DNA of 64,000 nt from Roseomonas alba. GTDB lineage: Bacteria; Pseudomonadota; Alphaproteobacteria; Acetobacterales; Acetobacteraceae. Both the position numbers and the translations under genes were made by a program. Within the stretch, counting starts at the first letter, position 1, and every line of letters starts with the position of its first letter. A model generated the notes under the pieces. The model did not search any database. It was not told the DNA's origin and was given only the letters and a program-made list of their open reading frames with translations. This document shows, in pieces, positions 17,674 to 25,827 of the stretch. The stretch spans positions 806,001-870,000 of the forward strand of contig NZ_JAHYBZ010000001.1 in NCBI RefSeq assembly GCF_019430885.1, in the 5' to 3' direction.

Positions 17674-18759
17674 TCAGCGGAGGATGATTTCCACGCGGCG
17701 GTTCTGCGGCTCGCGGGTGTTGTCCGGGGTCGGGACCAGCAGGTTGGTCTCGCCGAAGCCGCGGGCGACGATCTGGTTGCGGGGGATGCCCAGGCGAACC
17801 AGCTCGGCAGCCACGTTGTTCGCGCGGCGGATCGACAGGCCCATGTTGTACTGCGCCGAACCCGAGGTGTCGGTGTAGCCGTTGACCTCGAGGCGGGTGA
17901 CCTGCTGGGTGCGCGAGGCCTGCGCCGCTTCCGCGATGATCTGGCGGGCGCGGTCGGTCAGGTTGTCGCGGTTCCAGTCGAAGAACACCAGGAAGGTGCG
18001 GGCCGGCGGCGGGGCAACCACGGGCGCGGCCACCGGGGCGGCGGTGCGGCCGAAGTTGTAGCGGACGCCGAACAGCAGCGACCAGTTGTAGTTGTCAGCC
18101 GGGAACTTCACCGATTCACGAGCATTGTAGGCCTGCCCGTTGACCGAGAAGTTGCCGTTGGCGCGGCCGTCGATGTCCTCGTTCGCCGTGCCGAAGAAGC
18201 GGCCTTCGGCGGTCAGCGCCAGGCCCGGAACGGCCTGGATCGGGAAGGCGAGACCGAGGATCGCCTGGTAGGCGAAGGCGCCGTTGGTGCCGCCGACATT
18301 CACCGTGCCGGAGTTGCCGCCCGAGTTCTGACGGAAGCCGACGCTGTCGTAGTCGTGCCAGGCATAGCCGGCGCCGACGCCGACATAGGGGAGCACCGGG
18401 CCGAGGTTGAAGTCATACAGCGCGTTGACCATCAGGCCCCAGGTGGTGGCGGTGCCACCGGCGCGCGGCGTGTTCACGCCGTTCACCTTGATGGTGTCGA
18501 CGTCGTTGTTGCGGTAGTTGCCCTCGAGTTCGATGCGCAGGCCGTTGCCGAAGCCGTAGCCGACCGAGAGAACGCCGGCCCAGCCCCACTCGAAGGAGAT
18601 CGAGGTGCGGTCACCATCGGCGGTGTCGAGATAGTTGGTCCCGAGGCCGGCACCGATGTAGATGCCCTGCACCCGCGGATCCCAGCTCTGCGCGTTCGCG
18701 GTCGCGGCCATCGGCAGCGACAGCAGCGTCGCGGCAAGAAGCGCCTTCTTCAGGCTCAT
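17674..18759 (-). CDS. OmpA family outer-membrane protein 2
   Basis: A 361-residue paralogue of the neighbouring OmpA protein. Its signal peptide is MSLKKALLAATLLSLPMAATANAQ. The beta-barrel begins WDPRVQGIYIGAGLGTNYLD, and the C-terminal OmpA domain has FDWNRDNLTDRARQIIAEAA, VNGYTDTSGSAQYNMGLSIR and EPQNRRVEI. Compared with its neighbour it has VNGYTDTSG in place of VAGHADRTG. The start at 18759 is firmly set by GCAGGAGAA just upstream and by the signal peptide. The strong ribosome site suggests an abundant protein. Confidence 0.92.
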   Translation of the reverse strand: MSLKKALLAATLLSLPMAATANAQSWDPRVQGIYIGAGLGTNYLDTADGDRTSISFEWGWAGVLSVGYGFGNGLRIELEGNYRNNDVDTIKVNGVNTPRAGGTATTWGLMVNALYDFNLGPVLPYVGVGAGYAWHDYDSVGFRQNSGGNSGTVNVGGTNGAFAYQAILGLAFPIQAVPGLALTAEGRFFGTANEDIDGRANGNFSVNGQAYNARESVKFPADNYNWSLLFGVRYNFGRTAAPVAAPVVAPPPARTFLVFFDWNRDNLTDRARQIIAEAAQASRTQQVTRLEVNGYTDTSGSAQYNMGLSIRRANNVAAELVRLGIPRNQIVARGFGETNLLVPTPDNTREPQNRRVEIILR

Positions 18760-18909
18760 TGGTATTCTCCTGCTCGGGGCCCTTCGGGGCCGGAAGATCT
18801 GTTCGAAGTCCGACCGCCTGTGGCGCAACCGGCTCGACACGGTTGCTTTTTAGCACTCTGTGCGGCCCGCGCCAGGGCTCGCCACAGGAACGCTGTCCGG
18901 TGTTGCGGC

Positions 18910-18933
18910 TTTGCCACGGTCAGGGGTGGCAAA
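18910..18933. promoter_or_regulatory. Inverted repeat upstream of the OmpA pair
   Basis: TTTGCCAC, eight bases, GTGGCAAA: perfect 8-bp arms. It lies 5 nt past the purK stop and about 150 nt before the OmpA 2 start, so it could end the purEK message or be an operator for the OmpA genes. No U-tract follows, which slightly favours an operator. Confidence 0.4.
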
Positions 18934-18937
18934 TCGG

Positions 18938-20062
18938 TCACAAGCCGGAGAGGGCGGCCTCATCCGACAGCGCGGCCAGGCTGCCATGAGCCAGAAGGCG
19001 GTTTGCATGACCCATCTTGCGTCCGGCGCGGGCCTCGGCCTTGCCGTAGAGATGCGGGACCACGCCCTTCATGCGCAGCAGGCGCGGCCAGGCGGCGAGT
19101 CCCTCGGGGCCGATGAGGTTGCGCATGACCGCGTCGTGATGGCGTTCCGGGCTCGCCAGGGGCAGGCCGGCGACGGCGCGGATGTGCTGCTCGAATTGCG
19201 ACGCGGCGCAGGCATCCATCGTCCAATGGCCGGAATTGTGCGGGCGCGGGGCGATCTCGTTGCCCAGAAGGCGGCCATCGGGAAGGAGGAACATCTCGAG
19301 TGCCACGAGACCGATGAGTTCGAGTCCCTCGGCAACCGCGGCGACATGGGAGATCGCCGCCTCCGCCACGGCGGCGGGGACGCGCGCCGGTGCGAAGGAG
19401 AGGTCGAGGATATGGTGCGCGTGGCGGTTCTCGGCCGCGTCGAAGACGGCGATGGTGCCGTCCTCACCGCGTGCGGCGATGGCCGAGACCTCGGCGGCGA
19501 AGGGCACGAAGGCTTCGAGGATCAGCGGCTTGGGTGCGAGTCGCGCAAAGGCGGGGGCGAGGTCCGAGGCCTCCCGCAGCACGGCCTGGCCGCGGCCGTC
19601 ATAGCCGAGGCGCGTCGTCTTCAGCACCGCGGGCAGTCCGAGTGCGGCGACGGCGGCGTGGAGATCCTCCTCCGACTCGACCAGCCGCCAGGGCGCAACA
19701 GGCACGCCGATGCGGTCCAGGAAGGCCTTCTCCGCCGCGCGGTCCTGGCAGGTGGCGAGCGCGGCGAGGCCGGGGCGGCAGAGGACCAGGCCGGCCAATG
19801 CCTCGAGCGCCGCGGCGGGGACGTTCTCGAACTCGAAGGTGACGACGGCGACGGAGGCGGCGAAGCGGGCCAGCGCCTCGCGATCCTCATAGGCCGCCAC
19901 GGTGCGGTGCGCGGCGACCTGCATGCCGGGCGAATCGGCCTCGGGCGCATAGACGTGGCAGGCATAGCCGAGTCGTGCCGCGGCCAGCGCGGACATCCGG
20001 CCAAGCTGGCCGCCGCCGAGAATGCCGATGATCGATCCCGGGGGGAGGGGGAAGGCACTCAT
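18938..20062 (-). CDS. purK: 5-(carboxyamino)imidazole ribonucleotide synthase
   Basis: A 374-residue ATP-grasp enzyme that carboxylates aminoimidazole ribonucleotide with ATP and bicarbonate (step 6a of purine synthesis). The N-terminal [18 protein letters not shown] is the family signature. The ATP-grasp region has [17 protein letters not shown], then [20 protein letters not shown] and [18 protein letters not shown]. It overlaps purE by 4 nt, and the two products act consecutively. The gene is complete. Confidence 0.96.
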   Translation of the reverse strand: MSAFPLPPGSIIGILGGGQLGRMSALAAARLGYACHVYAPEADSPGMQVAAHRTVAAYEDREALARFAASVAVVTFEFENVPAAALEALAGLVLCRPGLAALATCQDRAAEKAFLDRIGVPVAPWRLVESEEDLHAAVAALGLPAVLKTTRLGYDGRGQAVLREASDLAPAFARLAPKPLILEAFVPFAAEVSAIAARGEDGTIAVFDAAENRHAHHILDLSFAPARVPAAVAEAAISHVAAVAEGLELIGLVALEMFLLPDGRLLGNEIAPRPHNSGHWTMDACAASQFEQHIRAVAGLPLASPERHHDAVMRNLIGPEGLAAWPRLLRMKGVVPHLYGKAEARAGRKMGHANRLLAHGSLAALSDEAALSGL

Positions 20063-20556
20063 GCCGGGGCGTCCGGCACGGCGTCGGTCTGGGTCGTGCG
20101 CCAGGCCTCGAGCCGTTGCGCCAGCGCCGGGTCCGACAGGGCGAGAATGGCACCGGCGAGCAGCCCGGCATTGATCGCGCCCGGCTTGCCGATGGCGAGC
20201 GTCCCGACCGGAACGCCGCCGGGCATCTGGACGATCGAAAGCAGGGAATCCATGCCCTTGAGCGCATGGCTTTCGACCGGCACGCCGAGCACCGGCAGTG
20301 CCGTCATGGACGCGGCCATGCCCGGCAGATGCGCCGCCCCGCCGGCGCCGGCGATGATGACCTTGAGGCCGCGCCCTGCCGCCGCCTTCGCATAGGCCAC
20401 CAGCCGGTCCGGCGTGCGGTGGGCGGAGACCACCCGCGTCTCATGCGGCACGCCGAGCCTTTCCAGCGTCTCGGCGGCGTGGCGCATCGTCTCCCAATCG
20501 GAACGGCTGCCCATGATGATCCCGACCAGCGGTGCCGGGGGCGTGTCACCTGTCAT
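20059..20556 (-). CDS. purE: N5-carboxyaminoimidazole ribonucleotide mutase
   Basis: A 165-residue class I PurE that moves the carboxylate of N5-CAIR to C4. It shows [29 protein letters not shown] with the catalytic His, and [16 protein letters not shown], as in octameric bacterial PurE. It comes first in a two-gene operon with purK and shares ATGA with it. No purine riboswitch is visible in the 163 nt upstream. Confidence 0.96.
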   Translation of the reverse strand: MTGDTPPAPLVGIIMGSRSDWETMRHAAETLERLGVPHETRVVSAHRTPDRLVAYAKAAAGRGLKVIIAGAGGAAHLPGMAASMTALPVLGVPVESHALKGMDSLLSIVQMPGGVPVGTLAIGKPGAINAGLLAGAILALSDPALAQRLEAWRTTQTDAVPDAPA

Positions 20557-20719
20557 TCACTTCACCGTCAGTCGAAGGGGGCATCGGCCCCGTGCGGACG
20601 CCCCGGGACCGCGCGCACGGCGCGCGCAGGCATCCCTGCCGGCAGTCGCTGCCGATCGGGCAGCGGACGGCGCGAAGCCTTGCCGCGGTGATCCGCGGCG
20701 CCCGGCGTCCAGGGCACAA

Positions 20720-20920
20720 TTACGCGATAATATCGGGGACAAGGCGGCCTTCGAGCCAGGCGATCTCGTCCTTCAGCTTCAGCTTGCGCTTCTTCAGCCG
20801 CTGCAACTGCAACTGATCCACCGGCGACCCGTCCAGTCGCGCGATGACGGTATCGAGGTCGCGGTGCTCGCTGCGCAGTTCATGCAGGCGGCGCAGCATC
20901 GCGTCACGGTCGGCAATCAT
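20720..20920 (-). CDS. DUF465 (YdcH-like) small coiled-coil protein
   Basis: A 66-residue protein of the DUF465 family, whose function is unknown. It is almost entirely helical and charged: DAMLRRLHELRSEHRDLDTV, then LQRLKKRKLKLKDEIAWLEG. Family members are typically about 60-80 residues and end in the conserved KLKxxIxxL helix seen here. A second DUF465 gene lies divergently 159 nt away. It is upstream of purE on the same strand but 163 nt away, so probably separate. Confidence 0.85.
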   Translation of the reverse strand: MIADRDAMLRRLHELRSEHRDLDTVIARLDGSPVDQLQLQRLKKRKLKLKDEIAWLEGRLVPDIIA

Positions 20921-21079
20921 GGCCGGCGGCCCCGGAACGAAGTTGAAGGTGCAATCCCACCACCATCGCCCTTAACATGATCGGGCCGGGGCGCGACAGG
21001 CCATTCCCGGATCTGCGCCCCTCGGCCCGACACGCGGTCACCTGCCGTGCTCGGCCATGGAGAAGAGGACGCGTCAAGC

Positions 21080-21256
21080 ATGCCCATGAATGCCCGGATC
21101 GCTTCCCTCGAGCAGCGCCACGCGGCGCTGGAACGCCGGATCGTCGATGAGGACAACAGGCCCCGGCCCAACCACATGGAACTGTCCCGCCTGAAGCTCG
21201 AGAAACTCCGGCTGAAGGAAGAGATGCAACGTCTGCGGTCGGGCAAGCCGCATTGA
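21080..21256 (+). CDS. DUF465 small coiled-coil protein, second copy
   Basis: A 58-residue paralogue of the divergent DUF465 gene. It reads ARIASLEQRHAALERRIVDE then HMELSRLKLEKLRLKEEMQR. The start at 21080 is preferred to an upstream ATG at 21047 because AGAGGA lies about 10 bases before it and the product then matches family length. It is followed by a terminator hairpin. Confidence 0.82.
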   Translation: MPMNARIASLEQRHAALERRIVDEDNRPRPNHMELSRLKLEKLRLKEEMQRLRSGKPH

Positions 21257-21284
21257 GTTTTCCCTAGACCCTCAGACGGCGGGG

Positions 21285-21302
21285 GCGGCCCATCCGGGCC
21301 GC
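21285..21302 (+). terminator. Terminator after DUF465
   Basis: Stem GCGGCCC / GGGCCGC with loop ATCC, then TTGCCTT. It lies 29 nt beyond the DUF465 stop. Confidence 0.6.
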
Positions 21303-21372
21303 TTGCCTTCGCGCCCCGCCCGGGCGCGCCCAGGACGCGTGTCGGTCTGGGCGCGGTCGCGCCTTGCGCTCC

Positions 21373-21397
21373 CGGATCGCGGCGGTGCCGCGATCCG
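21373..21397 (-). terminator. Hairpin after trcR
   Basis: Perfect 11-bp stem CGGATCGCGGC / GCCGCGATCCG with a three-base loop, about 35 nt past the trcR stop on the minus strand. No U-tract is visible, so termination is probable but not certain. Confidence 0.5.
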
Positions 21398-21432
21398 ACT
21401 GCGTGGCCAGCACTGCCCAACGCGCTGCAGTC

Positions 21433-21987
21433 TCAGGCCGCATCCTCGGTCGGTGGGGGCGGCGTCAGGCTACCGCCGGCGGCCTGGATGGCGGCATTCA
21501 GGTCGCCCTGGCTGCACAGCCCCAGGATCACCGGGTCGCGCGGCTTGATGTTCGCGGTGTTCCAATGGGTCTTGTCGCGGACCTTGGCGATGGTGTCCTT
21601 CGTGGTGCCAAGCAGCTTCGCCACCACGGCATCCGGCAGCATCGGGTAGTTGCGCAGCAGGAAGGCGATCCCGTCCGGCCGGTCATTGCGCTTGGACACC
21701 GGCGTGTAGCGGCCGCCCTTCGCACGCTGCTTCGGCAGGACGATGGAACTTTCCAGCAGGTGCAGGCGGGCATTGGGATCGGCCTCGCAGCGCAGGATCT
21801 CCTCCCGCGTCAACTGGCCGGAGGCGACCGGATCGAAGCCGACGATACCCTGCGCCACCTCACCATCCGCGATAGCCTGGATCTCAAGCGGATGCATGCC
21901 GACGAAATCGGCGATCTGCTCGAAGGAGAGCGACGTCTTGTCGATCAGCCAAACGGCAGTGGCCTTCGGCATGAGCGGCTGGGGCAT
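21433..21987 (-). CDS. trcR: TrcR/DUF1013 transcription-associated regulator
   Basis: A 184-residue DUF1013 protein, a family nearly confined to alphaproteobacteria. TrcR of Caulobacter was reported to travel with RNA polymerase and to affect cell-cycle transcription. The block ATAVWLIDKTSLSFEQIADF resembles a helix-turn-helix, followed by FVGMHPLEIQAIADGEVAQG. The later AFLLRNYPMLPDAVVAKLLG with GTTKDTIAKVRDKTHWN forms a second helix-turn-helix-like region. The start at 21987 has GAGG eight bases upstream. It is divergent from the DUF1192 gene, another alphaproteobacterial marker. Confidence 0.88.
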   Translation of the reverse strand: MPQPLMPKATAVWLIDKTSLSFEQIADFVGMHPLEIQAIADGEVAQGIVGFDPVASGQLTREEILRCEADPNARLHLLESSIVLPKQRAKGGRYTPVSKRNDRPDGIAFLLRNYPMLPDAVVAKLLGTTKDTIAKVRDKTHWNTANIKPRDPVILGLCSQGDLNAAIQAAGGSLTPPPPTEDAA

Positions 21988-22102
21988 GGGTGGACCTCGG
22001 ATGGCCGGAGGGGCGGCAGGAGCGAACCCCCGCGACAAATGTGGCGCTTCGTATAATGAGGCGCCGTGGCAGGGTCAAAGCCTTGATGGGAAAGGAAGCG
22101 CA

Positions 22103-22297
22103 ATGCCCGCGATCCATGACGAGGAACTGCCGCGCCGGCGGCAGGCACTGGAAAAGCCGCGCTTCGACGGATGGGACGTGGCACAGCTCCAGGACTACAT
22201 CGCCGAGCTGAAGGACGAAATCACCCGGGCCGAGGCCGCCATCGGGGCGCGGAACGACCATCGGGCGGCGGCGGAGGCGTTCTTCCGCAAGCCGTGA
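22103..22297 (+). CDS. DUF1192 family small protein
   Basis: A 64-residue acidic helical protein. It reads MPAIHDEELPRRR, then WDVAQLQDYIAELKDEITRA and a helix ending AAAEAFFRKP, the pattern of the DUF1192 family of small alphaproteobacterial proteins of unknown function. The start ATG at 22103 is preceded by AAAGGAAG. It is divergent from trcR, as is common for such short conserved genes in this class. Confidence 0.85.
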   Translation: MPAIHDEELPRRRQALEKPRFDGWDVAQLQDYIAELKDEITRAEAAIGARNDHRAAAEAFFRKP

Positions 22298-22381
22298 CGG
22301 GTAGGGGCGGAGAGGGATTCTGTTGCCCTCCAATGGCGCTGCCGGAGGCCGAGAGGGCTCCCGTACCGCCGCTGTCGTAGT

Positions 22382-22434
22382 TGGAGGGGCTCCGCCCCTC
22401 CAGGCCGCCCCGCCAGGTGCTTGGAGCACCTGGA
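22382..22434 (+). repeat. Two-hairpin intergenic repeat, family A
   Basis: Hairpin 1 is GGAGGGGC-tcc-GCCCCTCC (22383-22401), the linker AGGCCGCCCCG, and hairpin 2 CCAGGTGCT-TGG-AGCACCTGG (22413-22433), then ACCGCGG. Compared with the copy at 5961, both arms of hairpin 2 changed together. The rest of the gap to 22740 (about 300 nt) holds further repeat-like inverted sequence, including TTCACGTCGCCAGGCACCGT near 22583, and no gene. Confidence 0.8.
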
Positions 22435-22740
22435 CCGCGGTCTTTTGGCGCCCGGCACGACAGGCATTCCGCTCCCGCCGAGCCCGCTTCGTGCGCAGAG
22501 GCGGGTCTCGGCGTCATTCTGCGGGGGGCGCGAGGCGCCATGTCGAGGTTTCCACAGGTCTTGCGGCCTATGCGGGCCCCTATTCACGTCGCCAGGCACC
22601 GTGAAGGGGAGGCCCATGGTGGGGCCGGTCCGGCAGGGGCAAGGCGCCTCTCGGTTGTGCGCTTCGGGAAGAGGTCCGGCACGCCCCAAATCCGCCGCCG
22701 GTCCCTTGTCGGCGGAGTGCGGTGGGGCGATGTGGACAGC

Positions 22741-24237
22741 ATGGATACGATGGTCCCGCTGGCCGAGGCCGGCATCCGCCCCGTTTTCGACAACAGCTAT
22801 GCCCGGCTGCCGGAGCGGCTGTTCGCTCGGCTGCCGCCGACCCCGGTCAGCGCGCCACGGCTGCTGCGGCTGAACCGGGCGCTGGCGGAGGAGCTGGGGC
22901 TCGATCCGGACTGGCTCGCCAGCGAGGCCGGGGTTGCGATGTTGTCCGGCAACCTGGTGCCGCCGGGGGCCGAACCCATCGCCCAGGCCTATGCCGGGCA
23001 CCAGTTCGGGCATTTCAACCCCAGCCTGGGCGACGGGCGCGCCATCCTGCTCGGGGAGGTCGTGACGCCGGATGGGGCGCGGCGCGACATCCAGTTGAAG
23101 GGGTCGGGGCCGACGCCCTTCTCGCGCCGGGGCGATGGGCGGGCGGCCGTCGGGCCGGTGCTGCGGGAGTATCTGATCAGCGAGGCGATGGCGGCCTTCG
23201 GGATTCCGACGACGCGGTCGCTCGCGGCGGTGGCGACGGGGGATTTCGTGTTCCGCGAAGGGGCGCTGCCCGGGGCGGTGCTGACGCGTGTGGCTGCCAG
23301 CCATATCCGCGTCGGGACCTTCCAGTATTTCGCGGCACGGCGTGACCATGATGCGCTGCGCGTGCTGCTGGACACGGCGATCGCGCGGCATGACCCGGCG
23401 GCGGGGGAGGCAGCCAATCCGGCGCTCGCCTTCCTCGAAGGCGTCGCGGCGCGGCAGGCGGAGCTGATCGCGCGCTGGATGCTGGTGGGCTTCATCCATG
23501 GGGTGATGAACACCGACAACTGTGCGGTGTCGGGCGAGACCATCGACTACGGGCCCTGTGCCTTCATGGAGGCGTATCACCCGGAGACGGTGTTTTCCTC
23601 GATCGACCAGCAGGGTCGATACGCCTACGGCAACCAGCCGGCGATCGCGCATTGGAACCTGGCGCGGCTGGCGGAATGCCTGCTGCCGTTGATCGATGCC
23701 GACGAGAATGCCGCGATCGAGGCAGCGCAGGGCGCGCTGTCGACCTATGCTGCGCGGTTCGGGGCAGCGTGGCGGGACGGACTGCTGCGCAAGATCGGAT
23801 TGGGGCCGGCGGAAGACGGCGATGAGGAGCTGCTGCAGGACCTGCTGCTGCGCATGGCGGATGGCAAGGCGGATTTCACCCTGACCTTCCGGCGGCTGGC
23901 GGATGCGGCGGATGATGTCGCGGCGGATGGTGTGGTGCGGGCACTGTTCGCGGATCCGGCGGCCTATGATGGCTGGGCGCCGGGATGGCGCCTGCGGCTG
24001 GCGCGGGAGCCGGCGGGGCGGGGGCTGGCGATGCGGGCGGTCAATCCGCTCTACATCCCGCGCAATCACCTGGTGGAGGAGGCGCTGGCGGCCGCGGTAT
24101 CCCGCGACGATCTCGGCCCCTTCGAGGCGTTGCTGGCGGTGATCCAGCGCCCCTTCGAGGAGCAGCCGGGTCGGGAGCGCTACGCGCAGCCCGCGCGCCC
24201 CGAGGAACGTGTCACGGCCACCTTCTGCGGCACATAG
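22741..24237 (+). CDS. selO: Protein adenylyltransferase SelO (UPF0061)
   Basis: A 498-residue pseudokinase-fold enzyme that transfers AMP to Ser/Thr/Tyr of target proteins and is linked to redox stress. Diagnostic blocks are [39 protein letters not shown] and [20 protein letters not shown], the last containing the metal-binding and catalytic region, then [11 protein letters not shown]. The length fits the family (about 480-500). The start is ATG at 22741; upstream in-frame sequence is repeat DNA. It is convergent with hsp20 across a strong hairpin. The C-terminal Cys typical of mitochondrial and E. coli SelO is seen here in TFCGT. Confidence 0.93.
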   Translation: MDTMVPLAEAGIRPVFDNSYARLPERLFARLPPTPVSAPRLLRLNRALAEELGLDPDWLASEAGVAMLSGNLVPPGAEPIAQAYAGHQFGHFNPSLGDGRAILLGEVVTPDGARRDIQLKGSGPTPFSRRGDGRAAVGPVLREYLISEAMAAFGIPTTRSLAAVATGDFVFREGALPGAVLTRVAASHIRVGTFQYFAARRDHDALRVLLDTAIARHDPAAGEAANPALAFLEGVAARQAELIARWMLVGFIHGVMNTDNCAVSGETIDYGPCAFMEAYHPETVFSSIDQQGRYAYGNQPAIAHWNLARLAECLLPLIDADENAAIEAAQGALSTYAARFGAAWRDGLLRKIGLGPAEDGDEELLQDLLLRMADGKADFTLTFRRLADAADDVAADGVVRALFADPAAYDGWAPGWRLRLAREPAGRGLAMRAVNPLYIPRNHLVEEALAAAVSRDDLGPFEALLAVIQRPFEEQPGRERYAQPARPEERVTATFCGT

Positions 24238-24298
24238 CCTGGATGGACGACCGCGTCGGGTCAGCCTGACAGGCTGACAGACAGAAAACGGAGGGGGT

Positions 24299-24322
24299 CC
24301 GGGGGAGGTGTTCCTCCCCCGG
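24299..24322. terminator. Bidirectional terminator between selO and hsp20
   Basis: Perfect 10-bp stem CCGGGGGAGG / CCTCCCCCGG with loop TGTT. On the plus strand CCTTTCCTT follows. On the minus strand GGACCCCCTCCGTTTT follows. It lies between convergent genes and can serve both. A second small stem TCAGCCTG/CAGGCTGA lies at 24261-24277. Confidence 0.75.
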
Positions 24323-24336
24323 CCTTTCCTTCGGCG

Positions 24337-24804
24337 TCAGGCCGCCTGAGCGGTCTCCGCCTGCGCCTCGATCGCCGGGCGCCCCGCCTGGACCGTGATG
24401 CGGCGCGGCTTCAGGGATTCCGGCACCACGCGCTTCAGCTGCACATGGAGCAGGCCGTTCGCGAGGTCTGCGCCCTCGACCACGATGTGATCGGCGAGGA
24501 CGAATCGGCGTTCGAAGGCGCGGCCGGCGATGCCGCGGTGCAGGAACCGCGTGCGGTCCTCGGTCTGCGGCTGCGGGCGGCCGGCGACGGTGAGGGTGTT
24601 CTCCTGGGCCGTGATCTCGATATCGGCCTCGGAGAAGCCCGCCACAGCCATGGTCAGCACGTAGCTGTCATCGCCGGTCTTCTCGATGTTGTAGGGGGGG
24701 TAGCCGGTCGCGTCGGAGACGTTGCGCGCATTGTCCATCAGGCGCGCGAGGCGGTCGAAGCCGATGGCGGACCGGAACAGGGGGGAGAAGTCGATCGCGT
24801 TCAT
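24337..24804 (-). CDS. Hsp20 small heat-shock protein (IbpA-like)
   Basis: A 155-residue alpha-crystallin-domain chaperone that holds unfolding proteins. The N-terminus DFSPLFRSAIGFDRLARLMD and the domain start YPPYNIEKTGDDSYVLTMAV are those of the IbpA-like class A Hsp20 of alphaproteobacteria. The domain closes with GLLHVQLKRVVPESLKPRRI. The start at 24804 is fixed by AGGAGG six to eleven bases upstream. That ribosome site is itself enclosed in a ROSE-like hairpin, so translation is expected to be heat-inducible. Confidence 0.93.
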   Translation of the reverse strand: MNAIDFSPLFRSAIGFDRLARLMDNARNVSDATGYPPYNIEKTGDDSYVLTMAVAGFSEADIEITAQENTLTVAGRPQPQTEDRTRFLHRGIAGRAFERRFVLADHIVVEGADLANGLLHVQLKRVVPESLKPRRITVQAGRPAIEAQAETAQAA

Positions 24805-24840
24805 ACGAGAACCTCCTGCGGTAGCAAGGTTCGTTGCGGG
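24805..24840 (-). promoter_or_regulatory. ROSE-type RNA thermometer, start-proximal hairpin
   Basis: The minus-strand leader reads GAACC UUGCU ACCGC AGGA GGUUC and then UCGU before the AUG. GAACC pairs with GGUUC. UUGCU pairs with AGGA of the ribosome site, leaving one bulged G, which is exactly the conserved U(U/C)GCU box arrangement of ROSE elements. At low temperature the ribosome site would be masked. Confidence 0.75.
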
Positions 24841-24924
24841 GCGGATCCGGACTCATTGGGCCCCCGATCGGGCGACCCTGCCGTTCCGCGCCGGCGGCCC
24901 TCTGGGGCGCCGCCGGCTTCGAGG

Positions 24925-24953
24925 AGTTGGGTGGCGGCGCCGTGCCGTTCAAG
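24925..24953 (-). promoter_or_regulatory. Possible heat-shock (sigma-32) promoter for hsp20
   Basis: On the minus strand CTTGAA (24953-24948) is followed after 16 nt by CCCAACT (24931-24925), resembling a sigma-32 promoter. It would give a leader of about 110 nt, the usual size for a ROSE leader. It overlaps the end of the hydrolase gene. The match is partial. Confidence 0.3.
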
Positions 24954-25827
24954 TGGGGGCGGCGGCGAGGAGGCGGGCGGCCTTTTCGCGGATCGGCGCG
25001 AGATGGGTGAAGAGGGCGACATGGCCGGCGCCGTCGATGGCGAGGTGCTCGGCGCCGGGGATGCCCCGTGCGGCGGCGTCGCCATGGGAGGGCGGCACGA
25101 TGTCGTCGGCGCGCCCGTGGATGACGAGGGTCGGGGCAGCGACCCGGTCGAAGGGAATGGGGGCGAGCGTGCCGAAGCGGGTGATGTCGTTGATCGTGCC
25201 GGGCAGGCGGTCCGCCAGGTGGTCGAAGACGCCGGCCTGAAGGGCGCGGAACAGCGGACCGGCGGTCGGGTCGGCCATGGTGCGCGCCCGTAGGCCGGGG
25301 TCAGGGATGGCCCGGGCGGCCGCGGCCGCGGGGTTGCGGCGAGTGCGCCAGCGCAGCAGTGGCGGCAGGAGAGGCAGCCGGGCGAGCCGGGCCATCATGC
25401 GCAGCCGCGAGAGGATGGCGGGTGGCGTCTCCAGGCGGCCCGTGCAGGCCGAGACAAGGATCAGGGCGCGGCAGCGTTCCGGGTGACGGATCGCGAAATG
25501 CAGCGCGGAGGGCCCGCCGGCGGAGACCGCGGCGACGGCGGCGGAGGCGATGCCGAGCCGGTCGAGCAGGGCGGCGAGGGCGTCGGCCTGGTCCTCGGCG
25601 CTCTCGCCGACCGGGAGTGGCGAGCCGAGATAGCCGGGACGCGACACCGCGACCACGCGATGGCCGGACGCGTCGGCGAGCAGGGCGCGCGCCAGGAGGC
25701 CGGACTGGTCATGCCCGCCCATGCCGCCATGGATCGCGAGCAGGGCCGGGCCTTCGCCGCTGACGACGGCCTCGATCGGGCCGCGCGCGGTGTCGAGGAT
25801 GGTGGGCGTGCCCGCCTGTGCCGTCAT
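24949..25827 (-). CDS. Alpha/beta hydrolase
   Basis: A 292-residue serine hydrolase of the alpha/beta-hydrolase fold. It shows the oxyanion-hole HGGMGGHDQSGL, the nucleophile elbow AAVSAGGPSALHFA (Ser in A-V-S-A-G rather than the usual GxSxG), the acid in IHGRADDIVPPSHG and the catalytic His in IDGAGHVALF. The start is at 25827, overlapping the end of the methyltransferase by 4 nt. A much longer upstream-extended frame is spurious because it runs antisense-like through the methyltransferase. The substrate is unknown. Confidence 0.82.
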   Translation of the reverse strand: MTAQAGTPTILDTARGPIEAVVSGEGPALLAIHGGMGGHDQSGLLARALLADASGHRVVAVSRPGYLGSPLPVGESAEDQADALAALLDRLGIASAAVAAVSAGGPSALHFAIRHPERCRALILVSACTGRLETPPAILSRLRMMARLARLPLLPPLLRWRTRRNPAAAAARAIPDPGLRARTMADPTAGPLFRALQAGVFDHLADRLPGTINDITRFGTLAPIPFDRVAAPTLVIHGRADDIVPPSHGDAAARGIPGAEHLAIDGAGHVALFTHLAPIREKAARLLAAAPT

